Shown: positions 44,231 to 53,244 of the stretch, piece after piece
Numbering within the stretch: position 1 is the stretch's first letter
Layout: each line of letters starts with the position of its first letter
Assembly: GCF_003260195.1 (NCBI RefSeq)
Contig: NZ_QEIH01000002.1
Location: 1 to 64,000, forward strand
Reading direction: 5' to 3'
DNA: 64,000 bases
DNA from: Lutibacter citreus
GTDB lineage: Bacteria > Bacteroidota > Bacteroidia > Flavobacteriales > Flavobacteriaceae
Translations under genes and position numbers: made by a program
Notes under the pieces: model-generated
The model's input: only the letters and a program-made list of their open reading frames with translations
Told to the model about the DNA's origin: nothing
Databases searched by the model: none

Positions 44231-45910
44231 CTAAAACTCAGAAGTATCTCTTAATTCCTCCCATTTAGATTTTTCCCAATCTGCTGGTAATGGGAATGAT
44301 TTTGAGTCTCTAAAATATTTATTAGATAATTCCTTAATAATTTCTGGGTTACTATCAGCTATATTATTTAATTCTCCTGGATCATTTTTAATGTTATATA
44401 ATTCTATAATAGCTTCACGACCATCCATAAAATCAAGGTAAACACCTTTTTCTAAAATACCTGTATAACGTAATAAATAATCATCCTGAATTACAACCCA
44501 AGCCGGAGGAGCAAACTTAGCCTCAGTGTTATGAGTTTTAGCTGATTTATTAATAAGATATCCCCATTTATAAGCTTGCACACCAGACCAAATTAAATAG
44601 TCATGAATTTTTCCTTTAGATTCATTCTTAAAAATAGTTTTTAAACTTTTTCCGTCTATATTATTAGGGATTTCTCCTCCTGCAATATCTATAACTGTTG
44701 GTAAAATATCCATTGTAGAAATTAACTGACTTGAAACTTCTGCCTTTTTAATTTCTTTTGGCCAATGAACAAAAAACGGAACTCTAAATCCACCTTGATA
44801 AAAATTACCTTTGTGACCTTTAAAAGGTGTGTTTGCAGGCAACGGTGAACCTGTTTTGTTTCCATCATATGATCCTCCAGCCATTGCTCCGTTGTCTGAA
44901 GTAAAAACAATAATTGTGTTTTCATATTCTTTTTTAGATTTTAAAAACGACACTATTCTTTTCACATTTTCATCAACTCCGTTTATATGAGCGTAAAAAT
45001 TATTTAGATGTTTAGATTTTGAATTGAATTTCTTGTAATATTTATCTGGTGCTTGCGGCTCAATAGAATCATGTACAGCATGGTAATGCAATTGAATATA
45101 AAATGGTTTCTCTTTACTAAAAGATTTATCCATAAAAGCGATAGTCTTATCAGTAAAAACATCTGTATTATAACCTTTTTGCTGACCGTTATATTTATAG
45201 TCTTCCCAAACTTTTTTTGAATTATAATAATCACTAGACCAATGGTTGTATCCAAAATAATAATCAAAACCATTTTTTAAAGGATGCTGTTCATTACTTA
45301 CAGAACCATTAAAACCTAAGTTATTTAGTTGTTTATACAGTTTAGGATGTGTTGTTCTTAAATAGTACATATTTACACTATCATCAAGCCCATTCTCCTT
45401 AAGCAAATCACTAATCATAGTGAAATTTTTTCTACCTATGTGCCATTTCCCTATATGAGCCGTTGTATAATCTAACTTCTTAATAGTTTCAGCTAAATGA
45501 GTTCCCGGAACCAAACCATCCTTTTCACAGTCTTCATTTGTATATACTCCAAATCTATTCTGGTTTGTTCCTGTAGCAATACCTAATCTAGAAGGTCCAC
45601 ATACATTACTGGTTGTATAAGCCTTGTTAAAAATTATTCCCGTTTTTGCTAATTGAGTAAGTGTTGGAATTGCTTTTTTTGAAAATTCAAGAGATTTCTC
45701 CAAAGAATATCCTTGTAAACTATCTACCAAATGCACAAAATAAGGATTAAAATCTTTGGTGGTAATTGTATCATTATTCACTCCAAATTGCCCATAGCCC
45801 AAATCGTCCATCATTATAAACAGCACATTAGGATTTTTTATTTTTTCAGGTTTACAACTTACATTTATCACTAATAAAAGAATAAATAACTTTAATAATA
45901 TTTTGTTCAT
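44231..45910 (-). CDS. S1-type sulfatase, lipoprotein
   Basis: 559 residues, lipobox at Cys19 (NVSCK). NVLFIMMDDLGYG near residue 28 supplies metal ligands; formylglycine Cys104 lies in SNVCGPSRLGIATG. HIGKWHIG and TSDNGAMAGG follow. It differs from the sulfatase at 6.7 kb in length and active-site context (CGPSR against CSPTR), so the two probably act on different sulfated sugars. A -7 box TATATTTG (minus, plus-strand 45929-45936) lies 19 bases upstream. Confidence 0.93.
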   Translation of the reverse strand: MNKILLKLFILLLVINVSCKPEKIKNPNVLFIMMDDLGYGQFGVNNDTITTKDFNPYFVHLVDSLQGYSLEKSLEFSKKAIPTLTQLAKTGIIFNKAYTTSNVCGPSRLGIATGTNQNRFGVYTNEDCEKDGLVPGTHLAETIKKLDYTTAHIGKWHIGRKNFTMISDLLKENGLDDSVNMYYLRTTHPKLYKQLNNLGFNGSVSNEQHPLKNGFDYYFGYNHWSSDYYNSKKVWEDYKYNGQQKGYNTDVFTDKTIAFMDKSFSKEKPFYIQLHYHAVHDSIEPQAPDKYYKKFNSKSKHLNNFYAHINGVDENVKRIVSFLKSKKEYENTIIVFTSDNGAMAGGSYDGNKTGSPLPANTPFKGHKGNFYQGGFRVPFFVHWPKEIKKAEVSSQLISTMDILPTVIDIAGGEIPNNIDGKSLKTIFKNESKGKIHDYLIWSGVQAYKWGYLINKSAKTHNTEAKFAPPAWVVIQDDYLLRYTGILEKGVYLDFMDGREAIIELYNIKNDPGELNNIADSNPEIIKELSNKYFRDSKSFPLPADWEKSKWEELRDTSEF

Positions 45911-45928
45911 TTCTTAAATTTTATGAAT

Positions 45929-45936
45929 CAAATATA
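45929..45936 (-). promoter_or_regulatory. -7 box upstream of the second sulfatase
   Basis: TATATTTG on the minus strand, 19 bases before the ATG at 45910. Confidence 0.55.
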
Positions 45937-45953
45937 CCTAAAAATCGAATTAG

Positions 45954-46802
45954 TTATTTCTCTACAACCGTTTCTTTTTCATTTCTAGACCACTCACTCC
46001 AAGATCCAATATATAAATTTGGAATATCTAATCCTGCAATTTCAAAAGCCAATAAGGTATGGCAGGCCGTTACACCCGAACCACAGTGTACAATTATTTT
46101 TGAAGACTCTCGATTTTTAATAATTTTTAAATAATTTTTCTTTAGTTCTTTTGCCTCCAGAAATAATCCTTCCTTATTTAAATTAGTTGAAAAAGGGATA
46201 TTTATTGCTCCAGGAATATGCCCCGAAACTAAATCAATTGGTTCAAATTCTCCTTTATATCTCCCTTCTTCTCGAACATCAATTATTAAAGAATTGTGAT
46301 TTTTAAGATTCTTTTCAACTTCATCAGTAGAAACCAATGAAAGTAACCAATTTGAAAGCTTATATTTTCCTTTTACCTTTGGAAACTCTTCAATAGAATT
46401 TATAGGGAAACCAGTATTTTTAGCCATCTGAAATCCCCCATCTAAAACTTGAACTTTTTTATGACCAACAGATTTTAACATCCACCAAAAGCGTGCAGCT
46501 GCGTTAGCTCCATTTTTATCATCATACAACACCACATGAGAATCTTTTGAAATACCTAAATTCCCCAATGTTATTGAAAATTCTTCCAAACTTGGTAATG
46601 GATGTCTCCCTCCTTTAGCTAAATCAATATTAATGGTTGCTAAATCTATATTAACATCAACAAAAATGGCCTTATTTAAATGATTTTTTAAATAATTATT
46701 CTTTGCAAAGGGACCATTGCTAACATCAAAAATTAAAACATTAGGATCTTTATAAATTAATAATAATCCTTCAACACTAATAATTGGAGTCATTTTTTCC
46801 AT
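45954..46802 (-). CDS. Sulfurtransferase (3-mercaptopyruvate/thiosulfate type)
   Basis: 282 residues with two rhodanese domains. The inactive first half has VNIDLATINID; the active site in the second is Cys240 in HCGSGVTACHTL, the CGSGVTA loop typical of 3-mercaptopyruvate sulfurtransferase. It moves sulfur to thiols or cyanide. Proximity to the hyp genes is interesting because hydrogenase cofactor synthesis uses cyanide, but a link is inference only. Confidence 0.85.
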   Translation of the reverse strand: MEKMTPIISVEGLLLIYKDPNVLIFDVSNGPFAKNNYLKNHLNKAIFVDVNIDLATINIDLAKGGRHPLPSLEEFSITLGNLGISKDSHVVLYDDKNGANAAARFWWMLKSVGHKKVQVLDGGFQMAKNTGFPINSIEEFPKVKGKYKLSNWLLSLVSTDEVEKNLKNHNSLIIDVREEGRYKGEFEPIDLVSGHIPGAINIPFSTNLNKEGLFLEAKELKKNYLKIIKNRESSKIIVHCGSGVTACHTLLAFEIAGLDIPNLYIGSWSEWSRNEKETVVEK

Positions 46803-46842
46803 AAGTTAAGCTGTTCTAATTTAAAATAATAAAATATGAGCT

Positions 46843-47100
46843 CTAAGAATCTTCATCTTCTAATTCGTGGAGTTGGTTTAACTGTTTTAATAGCTCAAAT
46901 GTTTTTGCAGCCTCTTCTTCATCTATAATTGAAATTGCTGCGCCTACATGTACCAACACATAATCTCCGATAGTAGCTTCAGGAACAAGAGCTAAACTAA
47001 TTTCTTTAATAATTCCATCAAATGAAACTTTCCCCATTCTAAAAACCTCATCTATTTCATTGGTAATTTCAACTAATTTTCCTGGAATTGATAAACACAT
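46843..47100 (-). CDS. hypC: HypC/HupF hydrogenase maturation chaperone
   Basis: 85 residues beginning MCLSIPGKLVEI; the N-terminal Cys2 is the HypC hallmark and His51 (in LVHVGAAI) is the second conserved residue. HypC with HypD holds iron during Fe(CN)2CO synthesis. It is last in a minus-strand hypA-hypB-hypC group. Confidence 0.95.
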   Translation of the reverse strand: MCLSIPGKLVEITNEIDEVFRMGKVSFDGIIKEISLALVPEATIGDYVLVHVGAAISIIDEEEAAKTFELLKQLNQLHELEDEDS

Positions 47101-47211
47101 AAATTTAAATATTAGATTTATTATTTGCTAACTTAAAGGAACCAGAGTGCTAATAATCAACTAGATTTAATTTATCTTCAACTCTGCTCATCCAGCTAAA
47201 TATTGAAGTTT

Positions 47212-48003
47212 TTACATTTCCTCCTTTAACCATTTATACCACTCATTCATTCCATCTCCATTTGTTGCGGAAACTTCAAAAAATAATAAATTAGGATTTA
47301 CTTGTAACGCATAATCCTTTAATTTTTCAACATCAATATTTACATAAGGTAATAAATCCATCTTATTAATAATACAAATGTCAGCAGTGTAAAACATATC
47401 TGGGTACTTAATTGGCTTATCTTCACCTTCAGTTGTACTTATTATCACAACACGCTTTTTTTCACCTAAATCAAACATTGAAGGACACACTAAATTCCCA
47501 ACATTTTCAATCATTAAAACTGAATCGTTTTTCATTTCAAGCTTCTTCACAGCATTATAAACCATATCACTTTCTAGATGACAACCTTTTCCTGTATTTA
47601 TTTGTACAACTGGAACGTTTAAAGCATCAATCCTATTTGCATCATTTAATGTTTGCTGATCACCTTCAATTACATAGAAAGATATTTCATTTTTTAAGTC
47701 TGCTAGTGTTTTTTCTAAAATTGAAGTCTTTCCACTTCCTGGAGAGCTTACTAAATTTAAGGTGAAAATATTTTTAGCTTCAAAATATCCACGATTTCTA
47801 GCTGCTAAAATATCATTGTTTTGCAGTACATCTTTCTCCACTTCAATTACACGTTGCTTATGGTTGTGTGAATGACCATGAGAATGATCATGATTGTGCA
47901 CGTGATTATGATCATGTTCATGATGATGATCGTGATTATGTTCTCCTGGTTTTAAAATAATTGGACCGTTTCCGTCGGTTCCACATCCGCAAGTTCCACA
48001 CAT
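47212..48003 (-). CDS. hypB: HypB, GTPase for nickel insertion
   Basis: 263 residues. N-terminal CGTCGCG metal site (residues 2-8), then a His-rich nickel-storage stretch with 15 His between residues 22 and 48, and the GTPase with P-loop SSPGSGKTS (86-94), VIEGDQQT and NKMDLLPY. It delivers nickel to hydrogenase with HypA. It lies 11 bases from hypA. Confidence 0.96.
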   Translation of the reverse strand: MCGTCGCGTDGNGPIILKPGEHNHDHHHEHDHNHVHNHDHSHGHSHNHKQRVIEVEKDVLQNNDILAARNRGYFEAKNIFTLNLVSSPGSGKTSILEKTLADLKNEISFYVIEGDQQTLNDANRIDALNVPVVQINTGKGCHLESDMVYNAVKKLEMKNDSVLMIENVGNLVCPSMFDLGEKKRVVIISTTEGEDKPIKYPDMFYTADICIINKMDLLPYVNIDVEKLKDYALQVNPNLLFFEVSATNGDGMNEWYKWLKEEM

Positions 48004-48014
48004 AATAATTGATT

Positions 48015-48356
48015 TTAAATTACTTCTAAGCGCTTTATTTTCATCCCTTTACCTTGTGTGATGTTTTTAAAATTACTATTACATTTTATACAAACATCAT
48101 ATATATTTTCCAATTCAAATTCAGTATTACAATTTTCACATATTGCCATACCTTTTATTTTAACAATTTCTAACACTGCTTTTTCAAGTACACTATCTTT
48201 TACCGCTGAAGACCAAACAAATTTTAAAGCATCTATTTCTATACCTGACAGTGCTCCTATTTCCAACTCAATTTTAGTAACATCACTGGCATTTACTTTT
48301 AAAGTTTCATCTTCAGCAATTTTAACAATACTTGTTGCAATTGATAGTTCATGCAT
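48015..48356 (-). CDS. hypA: HypA, nickel metallochaperone
   Basis: 113 residues. Nickel site His2-Glu3 in MHELSIA; zinc site from Cys73, Cys76, Cys89 and Cys92 (CENC and CIKC). HypA carries nickel from HypB to the hydrogenase large subunit. It is the first gene of the minus-strand hyp group, divergent from hypF. Confidence 0.96.
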   Translation of the reverse strand: MHELSIATSIVKIAEDETLKVNASDVTKIELEIGALSGIEIDALKFVWSSAVKDSVLEKAVLEIVKIKGMAICENCNTEFELENIYDVCIKCNSNFKNITQGKGMKIKRLEVI

Positions 48357-48741
48357 ATCTGATAAATATATATCTTCATAAAGTTACAAATTAAAAAAAC
48401 CTGACACCTTATTTTTAACATTTTTATAAAGGTGTTACTTTAACATAGTTTAAGATAAAAAGACCTTATCTTTAATGGTTATAAATTAAATAGTTACCTT
48501 GTTAGTGTTAAATAATTTTGTAAATTTATACGTTCTTTTTTCTAAAAGAATATAAAAAATTATCAGCCCAAAGATGAAAGTAAATTCATTTAACCTCTGT
48601 CATAAGTTAAATGAATTTGCTTTTCAATTTATACTCAAATCAAGACACTATAACCTTTCATAAATTTAAGAAATTAAATTATCTTTTACATTGATTTAAA
48701 AAAAGCGTAAATTTATATTGAATTTATAAGCTTTTAATTAA
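48357..48741. other. Divergent intergenic region between hypA and hypF
   Basis: A 385-base gap with no protein gene I recognise. It holds a small inverted repeat (AAGATAA at 48452 and TTATCTT at 48466), a TAATTTTG -7-like box at 48513-48520 on the plus strand, and a long hairpin at 48577-48623 (listed separately). It must contain the promoters of both hyp transcripts. Confidence 0.6.
48577..48623 (+). ncRNA. Long hairpin in the hypA-hypF gap; possible small RNA or terminator
   Basis: AAATTCATTTAAC (48582-48594) pairs perfectly with GTTAAATGAATTT (48606-48618) around CTCTGTCATAA. Flanking bases add up to five more pairs with one wobble, and CTTTTC follows. A terminator-like stem in a divergent region, 57 bases after a -7-like box, suggests a short transcript of about 100 bases, but it could equally be a leader element. 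Confidence 0.35.
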
Positions 48742-50994
48742 ATGTTTAAAACCTATAAAATTTCTATTTCTGGTCAGGTTCAAGGTGTAGGTTTTCGTCC
48801 TTATGTTTATAAATTAGCTATTGAATTTTTATTAACTGGAACCGTTTCTAATAATGAGGAAGGTGTTATTATTTTTGTTTCTGGTAGTAAAAGTAATATT
48901 GAGAATTTATATCAGAAATTAATCAATTCTCCACCTCCAGTCTCCAAAATCCAAGAAAGTTTTATTGAAGAAATTGAAACAATAAATTTTGAAGACTTCA
49001 AGATAATTCCTTCTAAAAAAGATAGACAATTAAACTTACCATTAACTCCCGATTTTGCAATTTGTAATGATTGTCAAGAAGAAATAAAAAAGACTAAAAA
49101 CCGAAGAGTAGATTATGCATTTACAACTTGTGTAAACTGTGGCCCACGTTGGGCAGTAACTCAAACTTTTCCTTTTGAAAGATCCAATACAAGTATAGAT
49201 TATTTTTCAATGTGCGAAGCCTGTCTGGAAGAATATAAAAACCCCACAAAAAGACGATTTCATTCACAAACAAATACCTGTTCAACTTGTGGAATTCAAT
49301 TGAAGCTCGTTAATAATTTAGGTGCAGAGATTCAAGTCAAAAATTCAGAATTATTTAAAAAAATAGCCAATTTACTTTCTGAAGGAAAAATAATAGCCAT
49401 AAAAAACACGAGTGGATATCTATTGTGCTGCAATGCTGAAGATAAAGATACTGTTAACAAGCTTAGAGATAAAAAACATCGGCCAAACAAACCATTTGCT
49501 GTTTTATATCCTTCCTTGGAATTCCTTAAAAATGAAGTTGATTTAAATGAGAAACAAATGAATTCTTTAAAATCTGCTGAAAGACCAATTAACATTGTTT
49601 CGTTAAAAAGCTATAGAGGAAGTATAGCCTTAAATGAAGTTGCTCCAAACTTAAATCAGTTAGGTGTACTGTTGCCGTACACCGGAATTTTACAATTGTT
49701 GGCAAATGAATTAGAGTTTCCAATTGTTGCTACAAGTGGAAATATTCACGGTTCTCCAATTATTAGCGAAAGTGATGAAGCCATTGAAAAACTTAAAAAT
49801 GTAGCCGATTATTTTTTACAACACAATTTAAAAATAGAGCATCCACAAGATGATTCTGTGCTGAAATTCAGCAATAAATTTCAACAAGAAGTATTGTTTA
49901 GGAGATCACGTGGATATGCTCCTAATTATTTAAACGCTAAAATTAATTCTGGAGAGAAAATATTGGCAATGGGAGCGCATTTAAAAAGCACTATTGCATT
50001 TTATCCGAATGAAAATTTATATGTAAGTCAGTATTTAGGAAACCTAGATAGTTATGATGTTTACAACAGGTTTACAGAAACTACAGAAAATTTCACACAG
50101 TTGTTTGAACAAGAGCCAAAAGTTATTTTGGTAGATAAACATCCATTATATCAGAGCACTCAATTTGGAAAAGAAGTTTCAGAGAAATACAATTCAAAAT
50201 TAGTTGAGATACAACATCATAAAGCGCATTTTTCAGCAATCTTAGGTGAACATAATTTATGGGGCGAAAAAGTATTGGGAGTTGTTTTTGATGGAACTGG
50301 ATTTGGAAATGATTCTAACATTTGGGGAGGAGAGTTTTTTAGTTATGAAAACAATTCAATAGAACGAATTGCACAAGTTGAGAATTTTGATTGGTTGTTG
50401 GGAGATAAAATGTCTACCGAGCCAAGAGTTTCATTACTTGCGTTAGCTTCAGAAGAAATGAAGGCTGTTTTAGTACAAAAATTTTCACCTTCAGAAATGA
50501 AAAATTATAACTATTTAAAATCGCAAAACAAACTTAAAACCTCTTCGGTTGGTAGATTGTTTGACGCTGTAGCTTCACTTTTAAATATCACTGATTTCAA
50601 CAGCTACGAAGGTGAAGCAGCTATTTTATTAGAAAATTCAATTTCAGATTATAATTTAAGCAATTGCAAATTGTATTGTAAATTGAGTTCAAAAGGATTT
50701 TCAGCAAAAGAAATTATTCAAAATATTTATAATGATTTAAAATTGGAAGTTGCAAAAGAGCAAATAATTGTCAATTTTTTATATACGTTGGCAACTTCAA
50801 TAATAAGTTTTGCTAACCTTAAAGAAATTAAAAACATTGCATTTAGCGGTGGTGTTTTTCAAAATACAACCTTGGTGGATATGTTGTTAGAATTAGCGCC
50901 TAAAGAATTAAAATTGTACTTTCATAAAGAATTATCACCCAACGATGAAAACATTTCATTTGGTCAAATAATGTATTATTTAAATGTTAAATGA
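48742..50994 (+). CDS. hypF: HypF carbamoyltransferase
   Basis: 750 residues with the four HypF regions: acylphosphatase-like (SGQVQGVGFRPYVYKLA at 10-26), two zinc-finger segments (CNDC, CVNCGPRW, CEAC, CSTCG), a YrdC-like segment (HRPNKPFAVLYPS), and a Kae1-like C-terminal part (IQHHKAHFSAIL, VVFDGTGFG, FSGGVFQN). It makes the carbamoyl group passed to HypE for the hydrogenase CN ligands. Confidence 0.97.
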   Translation: MFKTYKISISGQVQGVGFRPYVYKLAIEFLLTGTVSNNEEGVIIFVSGSKSNIENLYQKLINSPPPVSKIQESFIEEIETINFEDFKIIPSKKDRQLNLPLTPDFAICNDCQEEIKKTKNRRVDYAFTTCVNCGPRWAVTQTFPFERSNTSIDYFSMCEACLEEYKNPTKRRFHSQTNTCSTCGIQLKLVNNLGAEIQVKNSELFKKIANLLSEGKIIAIKNTSGYLLCCNAEDKDTVNKLRDKKHRPNKPFAVLYPSLEFLKNEVDLNEKQMNSLKSAERPINIVSLKSYRGSIALNEVAPNLNQLGVLLPYTGILQLLANELEFPIVATSGNIHGSPIISESDEAIEKLKNVADYFLQHNLKIEHPQDDSVLKFSNKFQQEVLFRRSRGYAPNYLNAKINSGEKILAMGAHLKSTIAFYPNENLYVSQYLGNLDSYDVYNRFTETTENFTQLFEQEPKVILVDKHPLYQSTQFGKEVSEKYNSKLVEIQHHKAHFSAILGEHNLWGEKVLGVVFDGTGFGNDSNIWGGEFFSYENNSIERIAQVENFDWLLGDKMSTEPRVSLLALASEEMKAVLVQKFSPSEMKNYNYLKSQNKLKTSSVGRLFDAVASLLNITDFNSYEGEAAILLENSISDYNLSNCKLYCKLSSKGFSAKEIIQNIYNDLKLEVAKEQIIVNFLYTLATSIISFANLKEIKNIAFSGGVFQNTTLVDMLLELAPKELKLYFHKELSPNDENISFGQIMYYLNVK

Positions 50995-51015
50995 TAGAAG
51001 AAATTAAAATATAGA

Positions 51016-51101
51016 GTTCCCGTCAACCTGAACTTATTTCAGGTTCTCATCATCATTTATGTGTTGTTTGATGAGATTCTGAAATAAATTCAGAATGACG
51101 A
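51016..51101. repeat. Dispersed intergenic repeat (hairpin type)
   Basis: Between hypF and hypD. It contains CAACCTGAACTTATTTCAGG, a hairpin with CCTGAA/TTCAGG arms, and a second block GATTCTGAAATAAATTCAG followed by AATGACG. Degenerate copies or relatives occur at 6594-6693 and 57320-57470. Such REP-like elements are common in Flavobacteriaceae. Confidence 0.65.
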
Positions 51102-51116
51102 TTATAATTAAAAAGA

Positions 51117-52205
51117 ATGAAGTATTTAAGTGAATATAGAAATTTGGAAGCTACCAAAACCTTGTTAAATGAGCTCCATAAAATCACTACAAAACCGTGG
51201 AATATTATGGAAATTTGTGGTGGGCAAACTCACGGTTTGGTGAAAAATGGAATTTTAGAATTATTACCAGAAAATGTGCGAATGATTCACGGTCCAGGTT
51301 GTCCGGTTTGTGTAACCCCGTTGAACTTGATTGATAAAGCCATTGAGTTATTAGAGCAAGGAGTAATTGTATGTTCGTTTGGCGATATGATTCGCGTGCC
51401 AGGAAGCAAAAAGAGCTTGTTAGAAGCTAAGGCTTTGGGAGGAGACTTACGTATTTTATATTCACCTATTGAAGCTGTTTCAATTGCAAAAAATAACCCA
51501 GATAAAGAAGTAGTGTTTTTTGCTGTTGGTTTTGAAACTACTGCACCAGCAAATGCGCTTTCAGTTTTACATGCCGAAAAAGAAGGAGTTGAAAATTATT
51601 CGATTTTAGTTTCTCACGTGTTGGTTCCCCCAGCTATGGAAGCCATTTTAGATGATGAATTATGTACTATTGATGGTTTTTTAGCAGCAGGACATGTGTG
51701 TGCTATTATGGGAATTCAAGAGTATTATCCGTTGGTTGAGAAATATAAAATTCCAATGGTGGTTACAGGTTTTGAACCGTTAGATTTGGTACAGGGAATT
51801 TATATGACCGTAAAACAACTGGAAGCGGGAAAATACAAGTTAGAAAATCAGTATGCGAGAGCAGTTAAGGAAGAGGGAAATACTTCAGCAATAAACGTTA
51901 TTAAAACCATTTTTGAAGTTGGATCACGTGAATGGCGTGGAATTGGTGAAATTCCAAATAGTGGTTATGTACTTAAAGAAGCTTATAAAAAGTACGATGC
52001 TGAAACAAAATTTGGGATTGAAAATATAAAAGTTCCTGAAAATTCAAAATGTATAGCAGGTGAAATTTTAAGAGGAATTAAAAAACCACACGATTGCAGT
52101 GAGTTTGGTAAAACTTGCAAACCATCTAATCCGTTAGGTGCTCCAATGGTTTCTTCAGAAGGAGCTTGCGCTGCATATTATCATTTTTCAAATAATACAA
52201 TCTAA
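51117..52205 (+). CDS. hypD: HypD, Fe-S hydrogenase maturation protein
   Basis: 362 residues. CGGQTHG (Cys34), HGPGCPVCVTP (Cys62 and Cys65), and C-terminal Cys residues in HDCSEFGKTCKPSN that hold the [4Fe-4S] cluster. HypD with HypC assembles the Fe(CN)2CO unit. It precedes hypE by 3 bases. Confidence 0.97.
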   Translation: MKYLSEYRNLEATKTLLNELHKITTKPWNIMEICGGQTHGLVKNGILELLPENVRMIHGPGCPVCVTPLNLIDKAIELLEQGVIVCSFGDMIRVPGSKKSLLEAKALGGDLRILYSPIEAVSIAKNNPDKEVVFFAVGFETTAPANALSVLHAEKEGVENYSILVSHVLVPPAMEAILDDELCTIDGFLAAGHVCAIMGIQEYYPLVEKYKIPMVVTGFEPLDLVQGIYMTVKQLEAGKYKLENQYARAVKEEGNTSAINVIKTIFEVGSREWRGIGEIPNSGYVLKEAYKKYDAETKFGIENIKVPENSKCIAGEILRGIKKPHDCSEFGKTCKPSNPLGAPMVSSEGACAAYYHFSNNTI

Positions 52206-52208
52206 GGT

Positions 52209-53234
52209 ATGAATATAGAAAATTTAGGTTTTGAAACTATTAATTTAGGTCACGGAAGTGGAGGAGAATTAACGCGTAATTTGTTAGATAAAATCATATT
52301 TAAAACATTTAGCAATCCATATTTAGATCAAAAACACGATGGTTCTATTGTGCAAATTGACGGTAAAATGGCTATTTCAACAGATAGTTTTGTAATTACA
52401 CCTATCTTTTTTAAAGGTGGGGATATTGGAGCGTTAGCAGTTCACGGAACTGTGAATGATGTTGCTATGTGCGGTGCTATTCCTAAATATTTATCGTTGG
52501 CTTTTATTATTGAAGAAGGAATGAAGGTGTCGGAATTTGTGCAGGTTGTGGAGTCAGTAAAAAAAGCAGCTGATAAAAGTGGAGTTTTAATTATTACTGG
52601 AGATACAAAAGTTGTTGAAAGAGGAAAAGGAGACAAGATTTTTATAAATACTACAGGTTTTGGAGCAATGCATCCAAAGGCGAATATTTCAGTTCAAAAT
52701 ATAAATGAAGGAGATGTTATTTTAGTGAACGGATTTATAGCTCAACACGGAATGGCAATTATGAGTGAGCGTGAAGGTTTAGAATTTGAATCTACTATTG
52801 AAAGCGACTCAACTAACTTAAATTATTTGGTAAACGATTTGTTAGATGAGTTTGGTGATAAAATAAAGTTATTTAGAGATCCAACTCGTGGTGGTTTAGG
52901 AACTGTTTTACACGAATTAGCAAACGATGTTTCGGTGGGAGTAGATTTAAAAGAAATTGATATTCCGTTAGAAAAACAAGTTGCTGCAGCTTGTGAAATG
53001 TTAGGTTTAGATCCAATGTATGTTGCTAACGAAGGTGTGTTTTTAACAGTGGTTGACGCTAGTATAAAATATGAAGTTTTAGTGTTAATGCAAAACCATT
53101 CCAAAGGGAAAAATGCTGCAATTATTGGTGAAATTACAGATGAACATCCAAACAAAGTTGTAATGCAGAGTCTAATTGGAGGGAAACGAATTGTGAGTCC
53201 GTTGGTTGGAGAGCAACTACCTAGGATTTGTTAA
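52209..53234 (+). CDS. hypE: HypE, carbamoyl dehydratase
   Basis: 341 residues of the AIR-synthase-like fold (LGHGSGGELT, ALAVHGTVNDVAMCG, FRDPTRGGLGTVL) and ends in PRIC, the C-terminal Cys that carries the thiocarbamate made by HypF. It completes the hypFDE set. Confidence 0.97.
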   Translation: MNIENLGFETINLGHGSGGELTRNLLDKIIFKTFSNPYLDQKHDGSIVQIDGKMAISTDSFVITPIFFKGGDIGALAVHGTVNDVAMCGAIPKYLSLAFIIEEGMKVSEFVQVVESVKKAADKSGVLIITGDTKVVERGKGDKIFINTTGFGAMHPKANISVQNINEGDVILVNGFIAQHGMAIMSEREGLEFESTIESDSTNLNYLVNDLLDEFGDKIKLFRDPTRGGLGTVLHELANDVSVGVDLKEIDIPLEKQVAAACEMLGLDPMYVANEGVFLTVVDASIKYEVLVLMQNHSKGKNAAIIGEITDEHPNKVVMQSLIGGKRIVSPLVGEQLPRIC

Positions 53235-53244
53235 GAGGATATTT

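Noticed and set aside
47101-47211. Open frame with NVKTSIFSWMSRVEDKLNLVDY after the hypB stop
   Set aside because: It is in another frame from hypB, only about 22 codons long, and I recognise no family. Probably chance.
47860-47945. His-codon repeat in hypB as a tandem DNA repeat or CRISPR-like array
   Set aside because: It is the normal His-rich nickel-binding stretch of HypB; units are irregular and lie in frame.
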